From Betaproteobacteria bacterium (lineage in GTDB: Bacteria > Pseudomonadota > Gammaproteobacteria > Burkholderiales > Rhodocyclaceae), in NCBI GenBank assembly GCA_020621405.1, contig JAHRYN010000007.1, positions 118,506 to 182,505 of the forward strand: 64,000 nucleotides of DNA. Direction: 5' to 3'. The notes beneath the pieces were generated by a model that worked only from the letters and a program-made list of their open reading frames with translations, ran no database searches and was not told the origin of the DNA. Positions 1-7,908 of the stretch are shown one piece after another. Position numbers and translations under genes: made by a program. Positions within the stretch are counted from its first letter, which is position 1. Each line of letters starts with the position of its first letter.

Positions 1-38
1 GCCTGGGGGCCTTGCGGCACCTCGCAGCGCTCCTCGGA
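1..38 (-). ncRNA. 5' part of an S-adenosylhomocysteine (SAH) riboswitch, cut by the window edge
   Basis: Read on the minus strand, positions 37 to about 20 give TCCGAGGAGCGCTGCGA, the hallmark 5' segment of the SAH riboswitch family. Positions 9-1 give CCCCCAGGC, matching the start of the conserved CCAGGCTCGG segment that closes the pseudoknot. The rest lies beyond the left edge. SAH riboswitches are ON switches that sense S-adenosylhomocysteine, usually upstream of ahcY and sometimes metF or metH. I infer that the gene to the left is an SAH-recycling gene such as ahcY, but it is not in the window. Confidence 0.75.
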
Positions 39-47
39 AAGATGCGG

Positions 48-53
48 ATTATA
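48..53 (-). promoter_or_regulatory. -10 element for the leftward SAH riboswitch transcript
   Basis: The minus strand reads TATAAT, a perfect sigma-70 -10 hexamer, about 10 bases upstream of the riboswitch core. Transcription would begin near positions 38-42. No good TTGACA-like -35 box is visible 16-18 bases further upstream. Confidence 0.55.
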
Positions 54-166
54 GCGACAGAGGACGCGTGATGCGCCTGTCTGCCACCGCCAGGTTCGGA
101 TGCCTCTGGCGGGAAAACATTGCCGCAACCATTTACGGCGATTCACGGCGGAACTTTAGAACTTTG

Positions 167-556
167 TCAGCCGGCCGGGCTGCCGCTGAACCACCACCAT
201 CCGGCACAGCCGAGCGCCAGCGCGACGACGGCCGCGACGGCCAGATTGCGCTGCAGCGCGTAACGCTCCAGCCGGACCAGCGGTGTCCGGTACGCGATGT
301 AGAGGAAACCGCCGGCGAACAGCGCCAGCACGCCGAGCAAGGTCCAGCGGTTGCCCAGCCGCCCGGCGGCGCGCAGCAGGGTGCCGCAGACCAGGATCAG
401 CGCGAACTGCAGCAGCAGCGACAGTGGCGTGATGCCGGTACGCGAGCGGCCGCCGCAGGCCGGGCAGACGACCGGCGCTTTGGCCCGCGCGGCAAGCCTG
501 GCCAGACGGCCGATGGTGTCCCGCCCGCAGTGCGGACAGCGTGAAAGTACGGCCAA
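167..556 (-). CDS. zinc-ribbon membrane protein of unknown function
   Basis: 129 residues, starting with TTG two bases after the stop of the kinase gene, so it is probably the third gene of that operon. The N-terminus has two CxxC pairs (Cys7/Cys10 and Cys31/Cys34), which form a zinc ribbon. Three hydrophobic segments follow at about residues 44-62, 70-88 and 104-122. I do not recognise a named family. The TTG start is chosen because no ATG or GTG precedes the first CxxC pair and the spacing to the previous gene fits. It could be a membrane accessory of the upstream heme sensor and kinase; that is inference from position only. Confidence 0.7.
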   Translation of the reverse strand: MAVLSRCPHCGRDTIGRLARLAARAKAPVVCPACGGRSRTGITPLSLLLQFALILVCGTLLRAAGRLGNRWTLLGVLALFAGGFLYIAYRTPLVRLERYALQRNLAVAAVVALALGCAGWWWFSGSPAG

Positions 557-557
557 G

Positions 558-2678
558 CTACTTGCCCGACAGGAAGGCGGCGCGCTGCACCGGGTCTGGG
601 ATGTCGCGTGCCAGCTCCTCCAGCAGCGCCTGTTCGGTGGCGGTCCGCTTCAGCGCGCGGCCGACCAGGATGCGCGCCATCGGACCGATGAGCCGCGCCA
701 GCCGGCGTTCGATGTCGGCGATGACCTGTTCGTCCAGCGGACGCCCGCCGGCCGCACGCGTCCGGCCCGACGTACTGCCTGACGGCGGCGCGGCGCGACG
801 GGAAGCGGACACTGACGACGACACCGACGCCTGGATGCTGGCCGAGGCGGACGCCGCGACGTGGCGCTGCGCCTCGATCAGGAAACCGGCGCGCTGCGCT
901 TCGTTCGGTATGTGCTGCGCCAGTTGCTCGATCAGTTGTGCCGGCGCGCGCACCCTTGGCGCGATGCGCGACACCAGAACACGGGCCATCGGCCCGATGT
1001 GGCGCGCCAGCAGCGCTTCGAGCATCGGTGTCAGCGCGTCATTCCCGATGCCGGGCTGAGCGTCGTCGACGCGTCGCGTGATGCCGCTGCGGCTGTCGAG
1101 TTCGAACACCTCCTGACTGCGCGATGCGATCTCGACACGCTGGCCGGTGATGTGCAGTCCGTCCGGCGCGCCGCTGCCGAGCGCCGACACGGTTTCGTAA
1201 TAGGCCCGCGACACCAGTACCTGCCCCGAATAAGCCAGTTCGGCCAGCGCACGCGCCGCGTCGAGACCGTCGCCATACAGGTCGAGCGCACCGCTGTTGG
1301 CGCGCGCCACCCGCACCGGCCCGAGGTTGATGCCCTGCTTGAGTCCGCCGCCGGCATCGCCGAATCCGTCCACGAAATCCAGCTTGCGCAGGCGCTGGGC
1401 GACCACGCAGGCATCTTCCGGCTGGCCGAGCAGGCACAGCGCGGCGCCATCCGCGGTGTCGTGGATGAGCCGGCTGTCCGCGTCGACCGAGCGCGCGGCG
1501 CGCGCCAGGGCCTCGTCCAGTTGGGACTTGCAGGCCAGCCGCTGCGCGGTATCGAGTTCGACGCTGCGGTCGATCTGCGCATACAGCACGCTGCACACGA
1601 TGGTGCGACGCTCTTCCGAGGCACCGCTGGCCCGTACCGTCGGAGCAGCCGGTGCAGCCTGCGCCGTCCCGGCGGCCAGCGGACCGCGCGCGGCAGGCGC
1701 CGCCATGAACACGCGGCGGAAGTCGGCGACGTTGCGCGGACGGCGCGAATCGTGCGGTTCCAGCCCCCAGTCGATGGCGCGCAGCAGCGAAGCGCCGAAC
1801 ACCGAGGCGTCGGCCGCGCGCGACGCCGGCTGCAGCGGATCGTTGTGCACGCGCGCCGCGGATTCCACCGGACGCTGGCCGGTGACCAGCCAGTACATGA
1901 CCGCGGCCAGCGCGTAGATGTCGGTCCACGGCCCCTGGTTGCCGTGCGAGTGGTACTGCTCGAACGGCGCGAAACCCGGCGTGACGATGGCCGTCAGCGT
2001 GTGTTCGGTGTCGTGGTAGCGGCGTGCCGCGCCGAAGTCGAGCAGCACCGGCGTACCGTCGTCGCGGATGCAGATGTTGGGCGGCTTGATGTCACGGTGC
2101 AGGAAACCACCGTCGTGGATCACCTGCAGGCCTTCGAGCAGCGGACGCACGATGGCCAGCAGCGTCGCCTTGTCCATCGGTGCGTTGCGCTCGCGCACCC
2201 ACTGGTTCAGTGGCCGGCCCTGCTCGTAGTCCATCACCATGTAGGCGCTGCCGTTCGCCTCGAAGAAGCGGCTGACGCGCACGATGTGCGGATGGCGAAA
2301 ATTGGCCAGCGCGCGTGATTCATCCAGGAAACGGCGCAGGCCCTGCTCGAACATTTCGACAGCCGGGCCGCTGCGCGGCATCACGCGCTGGCCGTCGCCG
2401 CGCACCGCAATGTCGGTCGGCAGGAACTCCTTGATCGCCACCTTGCAGTCGAGCAGCGTGTCGTGTGCGAGATAGGTCAGTCCGAAGCCGCCGCCGCCGA
2501 GCAGCGATTCGATGCGGTATTCGTTGAGCGCCCAGCCGGTCGGCAGTGCGCCCGGACTGGCATTCGCGGTGGGCATGAAACCGGCGCCTGCCAGTACCTC
2601 GGCCACCACGCTGTCCTCGGTGAAGGCCTCGTCGTCTGCGCCGAACGGCTGCGACGGATCGGCGGGTCCGGTCGCCAC
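558..2678 (-). CDS. Ser/Thr protein kinase with degenerate class III cyclase domain and duplicated C-terminal module
   Basis: 706 residues with a GTG start 3 bases after the stop of the heme-sensor gene. Residues 53-325 form a Hanks-type kinase: glycine loop GGGGFG (61-66), VAIKEF with Lys83, HRDIKPPN (194-201) and DFG (214-216), all intact, so it should phosphorylate Ser/Thr. Residues about 355-540 resemble a class III nucleotidyl cyclase, but the first metal Asp is replaced (YAQID where families have ADI) and the catalytic Asn position reads Asp (LDAAR), so catalysis is doubtful. The C-terminus has two copies of a roughly 45-residue module (551-600 and 655-703), both with IGPMAR and IPxxxQRAxFL, resembling DUF8082. 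A Ser/Ala-rich linker (608-645) joins them. No membrane segment is seen, so it is cytoplasmic. It probably takes its signal from the preceding sensor. Confidence 0.9.
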   Translation of the reverse strand: MATGPADPSQPFGADDEAFTEDSVVAEVLAGAGFMPTANASPGALPTGWALNEYRIESLLGGGGFGLTYLAHDTLLDCKVAIKEFLPTDIAVRGDGQRVMPRSGPAVEMFEQGLRRFLDESRALANFRHPHIVRVSRFFEANGSAYMVMDYEQGRPLNQWVRERNAPMDKATLLAIVRPLLEGLQVIHDGGFLHRDIKPPNICIRDDGTPVLLDFGAARRYHDTEHTLTAIVTPGFAPFEQYHSHGNQGPWTDIYALAAVMYWLVTGQRPVESAARVHNDPLQPASRAADASVFGASLLRAIDWGLEPHDSRRPRNVADFRRVFMAAPAARGPLAAGTAQAAPAAPTVRASGASEERRTIVCSVLYAQIDRSVELDTAQRLACKSQLDEALARAARSVDADSRLIHDTADGAALCLLGQPEDACVVAQRLRKLDFVDGFGDAGGGLKQGINLGPVRVARANSGALDLYGDGLDAARALAELAYSGQVLVSRAYYETVSALGSGAPDGLHITGQRVEIASRSQEVFELDSRSGITRRVDDAQPGIGNDALTPMLEALLARHIGPMARVLVSRIAPRVRAPAQLIEQLAQHIPNEAQRAGFLIEAQRHVAASASASIQASVSSSVSASRRAAPPSGSTSGRTRAAGGRPLDEQVIADIERRLARLIGPMARILVGRALKRTATEQALLEELARDIPDPVQRAAFLSGK

Positions 2679-2681
2679 CGC

Positions 2682-3554
2682 TCAGCTGTCTATCATGCGC
2701 ATCGCAGTTTCCAGGCTGCGACGCATGCGATTGAAGGATGCACCGAGCACCGACACCTCGTCGCGACCGTTATCGCCGAACTCCGGTACCGAGAAGTCGC
2801 CGGTACTGACCTGGTCGGCCGCCGCAGACATGCGCGCGACCGGGCGGATGATCAGCCATTCCAGCATCAGGTTCAGCGCCAGCATGACGAACACGAACAC
2901 GCCGAGCAGCGACAGCATGAAGGTGTTGAAGGCACGGTCGGCATTGCCGACCGGCACCGCCATCGGCACCGACACCACCTGCGCACCGATGATTTCGTTG
3001 ATCTTCCAGCCGAAGCCGTTGGCTTCGCCGTACACCTTCACCATGGTCGGCGGCGCGCTGGCCGCCGAGTTGTGGCAGGCCAGACAGGCCGGATTGCTGA
3101 TCTTGATCGGTCGCGCGATATACATGTGGCGACCGGTCGGCGTATCGCGTTCGCCGGTCAGTTCCGTCGTGCCGTCCGCATTGCGGAAGCTGGTGACGAT
3201 GTCGGCTTCCCAGTCGGACGCCCTGTCACGCGGATTGGTCGGATTCAGCGTCGCTTCCTTGTACGCGTATTCCGGGTGGTTCTTGCGCAATTCGTTCAGC
3301 GTTTCGGTCGCCGCGTACGCCGGCACCGTCTGCGGCAGGAAGCGCTCGGCCAGCATCGGATCGAGGTGTGGCTTGATCTGGCCGACCGTATAGCTGCGAA
3401 TGGCCAGCGCCGTTTCCATCATCAGCCGTGCGTTGCGCTCGACCTCGGCCCGTGCATTTTCGTGCAGCAGCCGGTGCGACAGCGCCGCGCAGGCCGCGAG
3501 ACCGATGGCAAAAACGCCGATCAGCACAAGGTTGAACTTGAGTCTGAGTCCCAT
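2682..3554 (-). CDS. membrane c-type heme sensor with HAMP domain (Tll0287-like/DUF3365)
   Basis: 290 residues. A transmembrane segment at about 8-28 is followed by a periplasmic Tll0287-like domain containing one heme c attachment site, CLACH (157-161). A second transmembrane segment (about 210-236) leads to a HAMP domain (about 231-285), and the protein stops immediately after it. Family members bind c-type heme and are thought to sense redox state or small ligands. Here the usual cytoplasmic output domain is absent. The kinase gene begins 3 bases downstream, so I infer that HAMP motions are passed to that separate kinase. The ATG start gives a correct N-terminal anchor. Confidence 0.85.
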   Translation of the reverse strand: MGLRLKFNLVLIGVFAIGLAACAALSHRLLHENARAEVERNARLMMETALAIRSYTVGQIKPHLDPMLAERFLPQTVPAYAATETLNELRKNHPEYAYKEATLNPTNPRDRASDWEADIVTSFRNADGTTELTGERDTPTGRHMYIARPIKISNPACLACHNSAASAPPTMVKVYGEANGFGWKINEIIGAQVVSVPMAVPVGNADRAFNTFMLSLLGVFVFVMLALNLMLEWLIIRPVARMSAAADQVSTGDFSVPEFGDNGRDEVSVLGASFNRMRRSLETAMRMIDS

Positions 3555-3706
3555 CTTCTTATGGCTTCCCGGTTCCGAGGGTGCGGCGCGCGACGCCGGC
3601 CGGACACAGACCTTTCGTCATATGCCGGAACGGATTGTAAGTCATTGATGCAACGGAAAGATGAAACACACACCGGCCATGACCAGGTGTCACGGACCTG
3701 CAATGC

Positions 3707-4105
3707 TCAGCCGCCGATGCTTGCGTACGGCCCACGGTGCATCCACCACCATGCGATGGCCGCGACGGACAGCGCCCACAGCAGCAGGACGCACACCCCG
3801 GCGATCCAGTTGGCTGGCAGCGTGCCCTCGCGCGCCCGCGCACGAGCCGCGTCCATCACGTCATGCGGAATCATGGCCCGCGCCAGCCAGATGCCCAGCG
3901 GCAGCAGCACCAGCTCGTCGAGCAGGCCGAATACCGGGATGAAATCGGGGATCAGGTCGATCGGGCTGGCCGCGTAGGCGAGCAGGAACAGCAGCAGTAT
4001 CTTCGCCCGTCGCGGCGTGCGCGTGTCCTGTGCGGCAATGGCAAGGGCCATCAATTCCAGCTTGATGGCGCTGATGCGGCTGCGGATGGAATCGGAGAGG
4101 CCCAT
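3707..4105 (-). CDS. YkvA-family (DUF1232) membrane protein
   Basis: 132 residues. The central segment contains the DUF1232 signature SPIDLIPDFIPVFGLLDEL (about residues 48-66). Hydrophobic stretches lie before and after it and near the C-terminus (about 104-122), suggesting a small inner-membrane protein. The function of the family is not established. It lies 24 bases downstream of rng on the same strand, so it is likely the last gene of the nadD-rng operon. Confidence 0.85.
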   Translation of the reverse strand: MGLSDSIRSRISAIKLELMALAIAAQDTRTPRRAKILLLFLLAYAASPIDLIPDFIPVFGLLDELVLLPLGIWLARAMIPHDVMDAARARAREGTLPANWIAGVCVLLLWALSVAAIAWWWMHRGPYASIGG

Positions 4106-4129
4106 TTCTGATCGCCGTTGAATACGACG

Positions 4130-5584
4130 TTAAAGTAGCACGATATCAAACTGCTCCTGCGAGTAGCTTGACTCGGCATGCAACGAAATGGGCTTGCCGA
4201 TGAAATCCGACAGCATCGCCAGCGCCTGCGACTCCTCCTCAAGGAAGAGGTCGACCACCTTCGGATGGGCCAGGATGCGGAATTCCCGCGCGTTGAACTG
4301 GCGCGCTTCGCGCAGCAGTTCGCGCAGGATGTCGAAACTCATGGTCTGCGCAGTCTTGACCTCGCCGCGTCCGCCGCAGGTCGGACAGGCCTCGCACAGG
4401 ATGTGGGCGATCGATTCGCGCGTGCGCTTGCGCGTCATTTCGACCAGACCGAGCGAGGTGAAGCCATTGACCGAAATCTTGGTGTGGTCGCGCGCCAGTG
4501 CCTTGTTCAGTTCGGCCAGCACCTGCGCACGGTGCTCGTCGCTTTCCATGTCGATGAAGTCGATCAGGATGATGCCGCCCAGATTGCGCAACCGGAGGTG
4601 ACGCGCGATCTGGTGCGCCGCCTCCAGATTGGTCTTGAAGATGGTTTCGTCGAAATTGCGCGAACCGACGAAACCGCCGGTATTCACGTCTATGGTGGTC
4701 ATCGCCTCGGTCTGGTCGAAGATCAGGTAGCCACCCGACTTCAGATCGACGCGCCGGGCGAGCGCCTTCTCGATCTCCTCCTCGACGCTGTGCAGCTCGA
4801 ACAGCGGCCGCTCGCCGGTGTAGTGCTCGAGCAGGCGTGTCTGCTGCGGCATGTATTCCTCGGCGAAGGCGCGCAGCTTCACGTAGTTCTCGCGCGAATC
4901 GACCTGGATGCTCTGCGTCTCCGCACAGGCCAGATCACGCAGCACGCGCTGGCCCAGTGTCAGGTCCTCGAACACCAGGAAGGGCGGCTTCGCGGTTTTT
5001 GCGCGGTTGCGGATTTCCTGCCAGATCTTGCGCAGATAGGCGATGTCGGCGGCCAGTTCCTCGTCGGTCGCCGTTTCCGCCATGGTGCGCACGATGTAGC
5101 CACCGGGGTCCTCCTGCGGCAGCAACGCATGGATGCGTGCGCGCAGCGCCTCGCGCTCCTCGGCCGCCTCGATGCGCTGGGAAATGCCGACATGACGGTC
5201 CTGCGGCAGATGCACCAGCAGACGGCCGGCGATGCTGATCTGCGTCGACATGCGCGCGCCCTTGGTGCCGATCGGATCCTTCAGCGCCTGCACCAGCACG
5301 TTCTGGCCTTCGGTCAGGATGCGTTCGATCGGCTTCGGCGATTCGCCGTTCTGGCGCGCCTCCCAGATGTCGGCGACGTGCAGGAAGGCGGTGCGTTCCA
5401 GCCCGACGTCGATGAAGGCCGACTGCATGCCCGGCAGCACACGCACCACCCGGCCCAGATAGATGTTGCCGACGATGCCGCGCGCACCGCTGCGCTCGAT
5501 GTGCAATTCCTGCACTGCCCCCTGCTGCAGCAGCGCGACGCGGGTTTCCTGCGGTGTGAAGTTGATGAGGAACTGGTCATTCAT
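4130..5584 (-). CDS. rng: ribonuclease G
   Basis: 484 residues, the usual RNase G length, without the long C-terminal scaffold of RNase E. It is an endonuclease that matures the 16S rRNA 5' end and trims other 5'-monophosphate RNAs. An S1 RNA-binding domain occupies about residues 37-120 (GNIYLGRVVRVLPGMQSAF). The catalytic core carries the metal-binding aspartates in TTIDVNTGGF and IDFIDM, and a CEACPTCGG zinc-link region that supports oligomerisation. It begins with ATG 28 bases after maf, an arrangement also found in gammaproteobacteria. Confidence 0.97.
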   Translation of the reverse strand: MNDQFLINFTPQETRVALLQQGAVQELHIERSGARGIVGNIYLGRVVRVLPGMQSAFIDVGLERTAFLHVADIWEARQNGESPKPIERILTEGQNVLVQALKDPIGTKGARMSTQISIAGRLLVHLPQDRHVGISQRIEAAEEREALRARIHALLPQEDPGGYIVRTMAETATDEELAADIAYLRKIWQEIRNRAKTAKPPFLVFEDLTLGQRVLRDLACAETQSIQVDSRENYVKLRAFAEEYMPQQTRLLEHYTGERPLFELHSVEEEIEKALARRVDLKSGGYLIFDQTEAMTTIDVNTGGFVGSRNFDETIFKTNLEAAHQIARHLRLRNLGGIILIDFIDMESDEHRAQVLAELNKALARDHTKISVNGFTSLGLVEMTRKRTRESIAHILCEACPTCGGRGEVKTAQTMSFDILRELLREARQFNAREFRILAHPKVVDLFLEEESQALAMLSDFIGKPISLHAESSYSQEQFDIVLL

Positions 5585-5612
5585 GGCAGCGCAGACGGGA
5601 AGTGTGGGGAAT

Positions 5613-6239
5613 TCAGATATCCATGCCGAAGCGGCGCAACAGCTGCCAGGTTTCGTTCAGCGGCAGTCCGACGATGCCGGTGTACGACCCTTCGACATGT
5701 TCGACGAAGGCACCGGCCCGGCCCTGTATGCCGTAGGCGCCCGCCTTGTCCATGGGTTCGCCGCTGAGGACGTAGCGTTCGATGTCACGCGGTTCGAGCC
5801 TGGCGAAACGCACGGTGGACACGGACAGCATGTGCTCCAGCCGCCGGCTGTCGCTGACGGCCACCGCGGTCAGCACCCGGTGACTGCGGCCGGACAGTCG
5901 GGCCAGCATGCGCGCCGCGTCGTCGGCATCGGCCGGCTTGCCGAGTATTTCGCCATCGACTTCCACCGTGGTGTCCGCCGACAGCACCAGCCCGGCCGAC
6001 AGCTTGCGCCAGCCTAGCCGTTTCTCGCCGCCCAGCGCCTTGGCACGGGCGACCCGCACCACATAGCTGTCGGCATCCTCGCCGGGGCGCACGTCTTCCG
6101 ACACGTCGATGTCCTCGCGCGGCAGGCCGCGGAAGGGCAGCAGCAGGAAGGAGACGCCGATCTGCGTCAGCAGCTCCCGCCGGCGCGGGCTGCGCGACGC
6201 AAGGTAAAGAAGGGGAGGAACGGTGTTCAGAAGACTCAT
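5613..6239 (-). CDS. maf: Maf-family nucleoside triphosphate pyrophosphatase (YhdE type)
   Basis: 208 residues from the ATG at 6239. An in-frame upstream extension is rejected because the Maf fold begins right here with LYLASRSPRRRELL. Maf enzymes hydrolyse non-canonical or modified dNTP/NTP to monophosphates. The ADTTVEVDGEILGKP segment carries the catalytic Asp. The C-terminal EGSYTGIVGLPLNET signature matches the YhdE (dTTP/UTP) subgroup rather than the YceF (m7GTP) subgroup, so dTTP/UTP is the more likely substrate. Adjacent rng supports the assignment. Confidence 0.93.
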   Translation of the reverse strand: MSLLNTVPPLLYLASRSPRRRELLTQIGVSFLLLPFRGLPREDIDVSEDVRPGEDADSYVVRVARAKALGGEKRLGWRKLSAGLVLSADTTVEVDGEILGKPADADDAARMLARLSGRSHRVLTAVAVSDSRRLEHMLSVSTVRFARLEPRDIERYVLSGEPMDKAGAYGIQGRAGAFVEHVEGSYTGIVGLPLNETWQLLRRFGMDI

Positions 6240-6302
6240 TTCAATGAATTCGCGTCGCGCCACCAGTCGGACAGCCCCTGTGGAGGGGTGAAGCAGGGGT
6301 TT

Positions 6303-6320
6303 CGCAGCGCATGCGCTGCG
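6303..6320. repeat. 18-bp perfect palindrome between rlmH and maf
   Basis: CGCAGCGCATGCGCTGCG is self-complementary. It lies in the 144-base gap between rlmH and maf. A second inverted repeat, CCCCTG...CAGGGG, lies just left of it (about 6274-6299). There is no T-run, so it is not a classic terminator. It may be an RNA-processing hairpin or a REP-like element. Confidence 0.5.
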
Positions 6321-6383
6321 CCTGCTGAACGGCCCGGCCGTGCAAAGCCGGAGCGGTTCGAACACCGTGAGCGTGGGGGCGTT

Positions 6384-6854
6384 TCATTCGCGATGGTAGG
6401 GATGGTTGGCTTCGAGGCTCACGGCACGATACAACGCTTCAGCCAGCAGCAGGCGGGCGAGCGCATGCGGCAGCGTCAGGCTGGACAGGCGGATCAGCTC
6501 GTGCGCGCGCGACTTCAGCGCCGGCGACAGACCATCGGGACCGCCGATCAGCAGCGCCACGTCGTCGCCTTCGCCGCGCCAGCGGCGCAGCCGCGCGGCC
6601 AGCGCCACGGTCGTCAGATCGTCGCCGCGTTCATCCAGCGCCACGATGCGCGCGCGCGCCGGCAGCGCCTGCTCGATGCGCACGCGTTCCGCTTCGAGCA
6701 GTGCCTCGACCGGTTTGCCCTGGGTGCGAGGCTCGGCCTTGACCTCGACGATGGTCAGCGGCGATTCGCGCGGCATGCGGCGGGCGAATTCCTGCACGCC
6801 CGCGTCGACCCAATCGGGCATGCGGTGCCCGACGCAGATCACCAGCAGTTTCAA
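6384..6854 (-). CDS. rlmH: 23S rRNA pseudouridine(1915) N3-methyltransferase
   Basis: 156 residues from a TTG start at 6852-6854. RlmH methylates pseudouridine 1915 in helix 69 of 23S rRNA on assembled 70S ribosomes, using SAM. The SPOUT knot is visible: [11 protein letters not shown] and the C-terminal [22 protein letters not shown] region (about 135-156), ending in the family's characteristic YHRE. The start is fixed by family length (155-156 residues), by the N-terminus KLLVICVG, and by a TTGA overlap with the rsfS stop, which implies translational coupling. An upstream in-frame ATG would give a long non-homologous extension. Confidence 0.95.
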   Translation of the reverse strand: MKLLVICVGHRMPDWVDAGVQEFARRMPRESPLTIVEVKAEPRTQGKPVEALLEAERVRIEQALPARARIVALDERGDDLTTVALAARLRRWRGEGDDVALLIGGPDGLSPALKSRAHELIRLSSLTLPHALARLLLAEALYRAVSLEANHPYHRE

Positions 6855-7249
6855 CGCGTGCCCGGTCCGGTACCGCGCGCATGCACGCCGGCCGCGCGGG
6901 CGGCGGCGGACTTGTCCGACGGCTTGGCCGTACCCGACCACAGCTCTTCGAGGTTGTAGTAGGCGCGCACCGCCGGCTGCATCACATGCACCACGATGTC
7001 ACCGAGGTCCACCAGCACCCACTCGCCGGTTTCCTCGCCCTCGACACTGATCACGGTGGCGCCGGCTTCCCTGACCTTCTCCTGCACGTTGCGCGCGAGC
7101 GAACGGGTCTGCCGGTTCGAGTCACCGCTGGCAATGATCAGGCGGTCGAACAGCGAATTGAACTTCGAGGTGTCTATCACCTCGATGTCCTTGGCCTTGA
7201 TGTCTTCCAGCGCATCGACCACCAGCGCCTGCAGTTTGTTGATTTCCAT
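6851..7249 (-). CDS. rsfS: ribosomal silencing factor RsfS
   Basis: 132 residues. RsfS binds L14 (uL14) on the 50S subunit and blocks subunit joining when nutrients run low. The family core is plain: [27 protein letters not shown], and [16 protein letters not shown]. The last 20 or so residues are a low-complexity Ala/Gly/Arg tail beyond the conserved domain. It lies between nadD (8-base gap) and rlmH (4-base overlap), the widespread nadD-rsfS-rlmH order. Confidence 0.96.
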   Translation of the reverse strand: MEINKLQALVVDALEDIKAKDIEVIDTSKFNSLFDRLIIASGDSNRQTRSLARNVQEKVREAGATVISVEGEETGEWVLVDLGDIVVHVMQPAVRAYYNLEELWSGTAKPSDKSAAARAAGVHARGTGPGTR

Positions 7250-7257
7250 ATGTTTTC

Positions 7258-7908
7258 TCAGTAGAGCCGATGATGGCTGATGTAATCCAGTACGGCGTCC
7301 GGTGCAAGATAGCGGCAGCTCGCGCCACGCGCCAGCCGCGCCCTCAGGTCGGTGGCCGATATCGCCAGCGGCGTCATGTCGAAACAGACGATGGCGCCGC
7401 CGGGCGCGGCACGCAGAGCATCCGCACTGTCGCGGCGGCGTGCCGCCAGTTCCGCGGCCAGCGCGTCGTTGAGAACGGCGGCGTCCGCTGCCTGGCCTGC
7501 GCGCGTCGCAAGGCCGACATGCACGAGGTCCAGCAGTTCGCGCCAGCGCTGCCAGGTGTGCAGCCGGCTGAAGGCGTCGGCGCCCAGTAGCAGCACCAGC
7601 GGCCGCTGCGAGCCCAGTACGGCGCGCAGCGACGACACGGTCTCCACGGTATAGCCGGGGCGGCCGGATCGCGCCTCAATGTCGTCGACCTCGAACAGCG
7701 GGTTCGACGCCACCGCACGGCGCACCATTTCGAGCCGGTGCGCGGCATCCGTGCGCAGCTCGTCGCGGTGCCAGGGCCGGCCGGCCGGAATCCAGCGCAC
7801 GCGGCCGAGCTGCAGCGATTCACGCGCTTCCTCGGCCAGCCGCAGGTGGCCGACATGGACCGGATCGAAGGTACCGCCGAACAGCCCGAGCGGCGCGTCC
7901 TCACTCAT
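7258..7908 (-). CDS. nadD: nicotinate-nucleotide adenylyltransferase
   Basis: 216 residues. NadD transfers AMP from ATP to nicotinic acid mononucleotide in NAD biosynthesis. The nucleotidyltransferase signature GGTFDPVHVGHL (about residues 11-22) contains the HxGH motif, and the C-terminal ISATDLRARLARG supplies the ISSTxxR-type motif. The ATG start overlaps the preceding membrane-protein gene by 8 bases. Confidence 0.96.
   Translation of the reverse strand: MSEDAPLGLFGGTFDPVHVGHLRLAEEARESLQLGRVRWIPAGRPWHRDELRTDAAHRLEMVRRAVASNPLFEVDDIEARSGRPGYTVETVSSLRAVLGSQRPLVLLLGADAFSRLHTWQRWRELLDLVHVGLATRAGQAADAAVLNDALAAELAARRRDSADALRAAPGGAIVCFDMTPLAISATDLRARLARGASCRYLAPDAVLDYISHHRLY

Noticed and set aside
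861..2318. Long open frame (485 residues) antisense to the kinase gene
   Set aside because: Rich in Arg/His/Gln with no domain signature, and fully antisense to a gene with clear kinase motifs; a GC-skew shadow.
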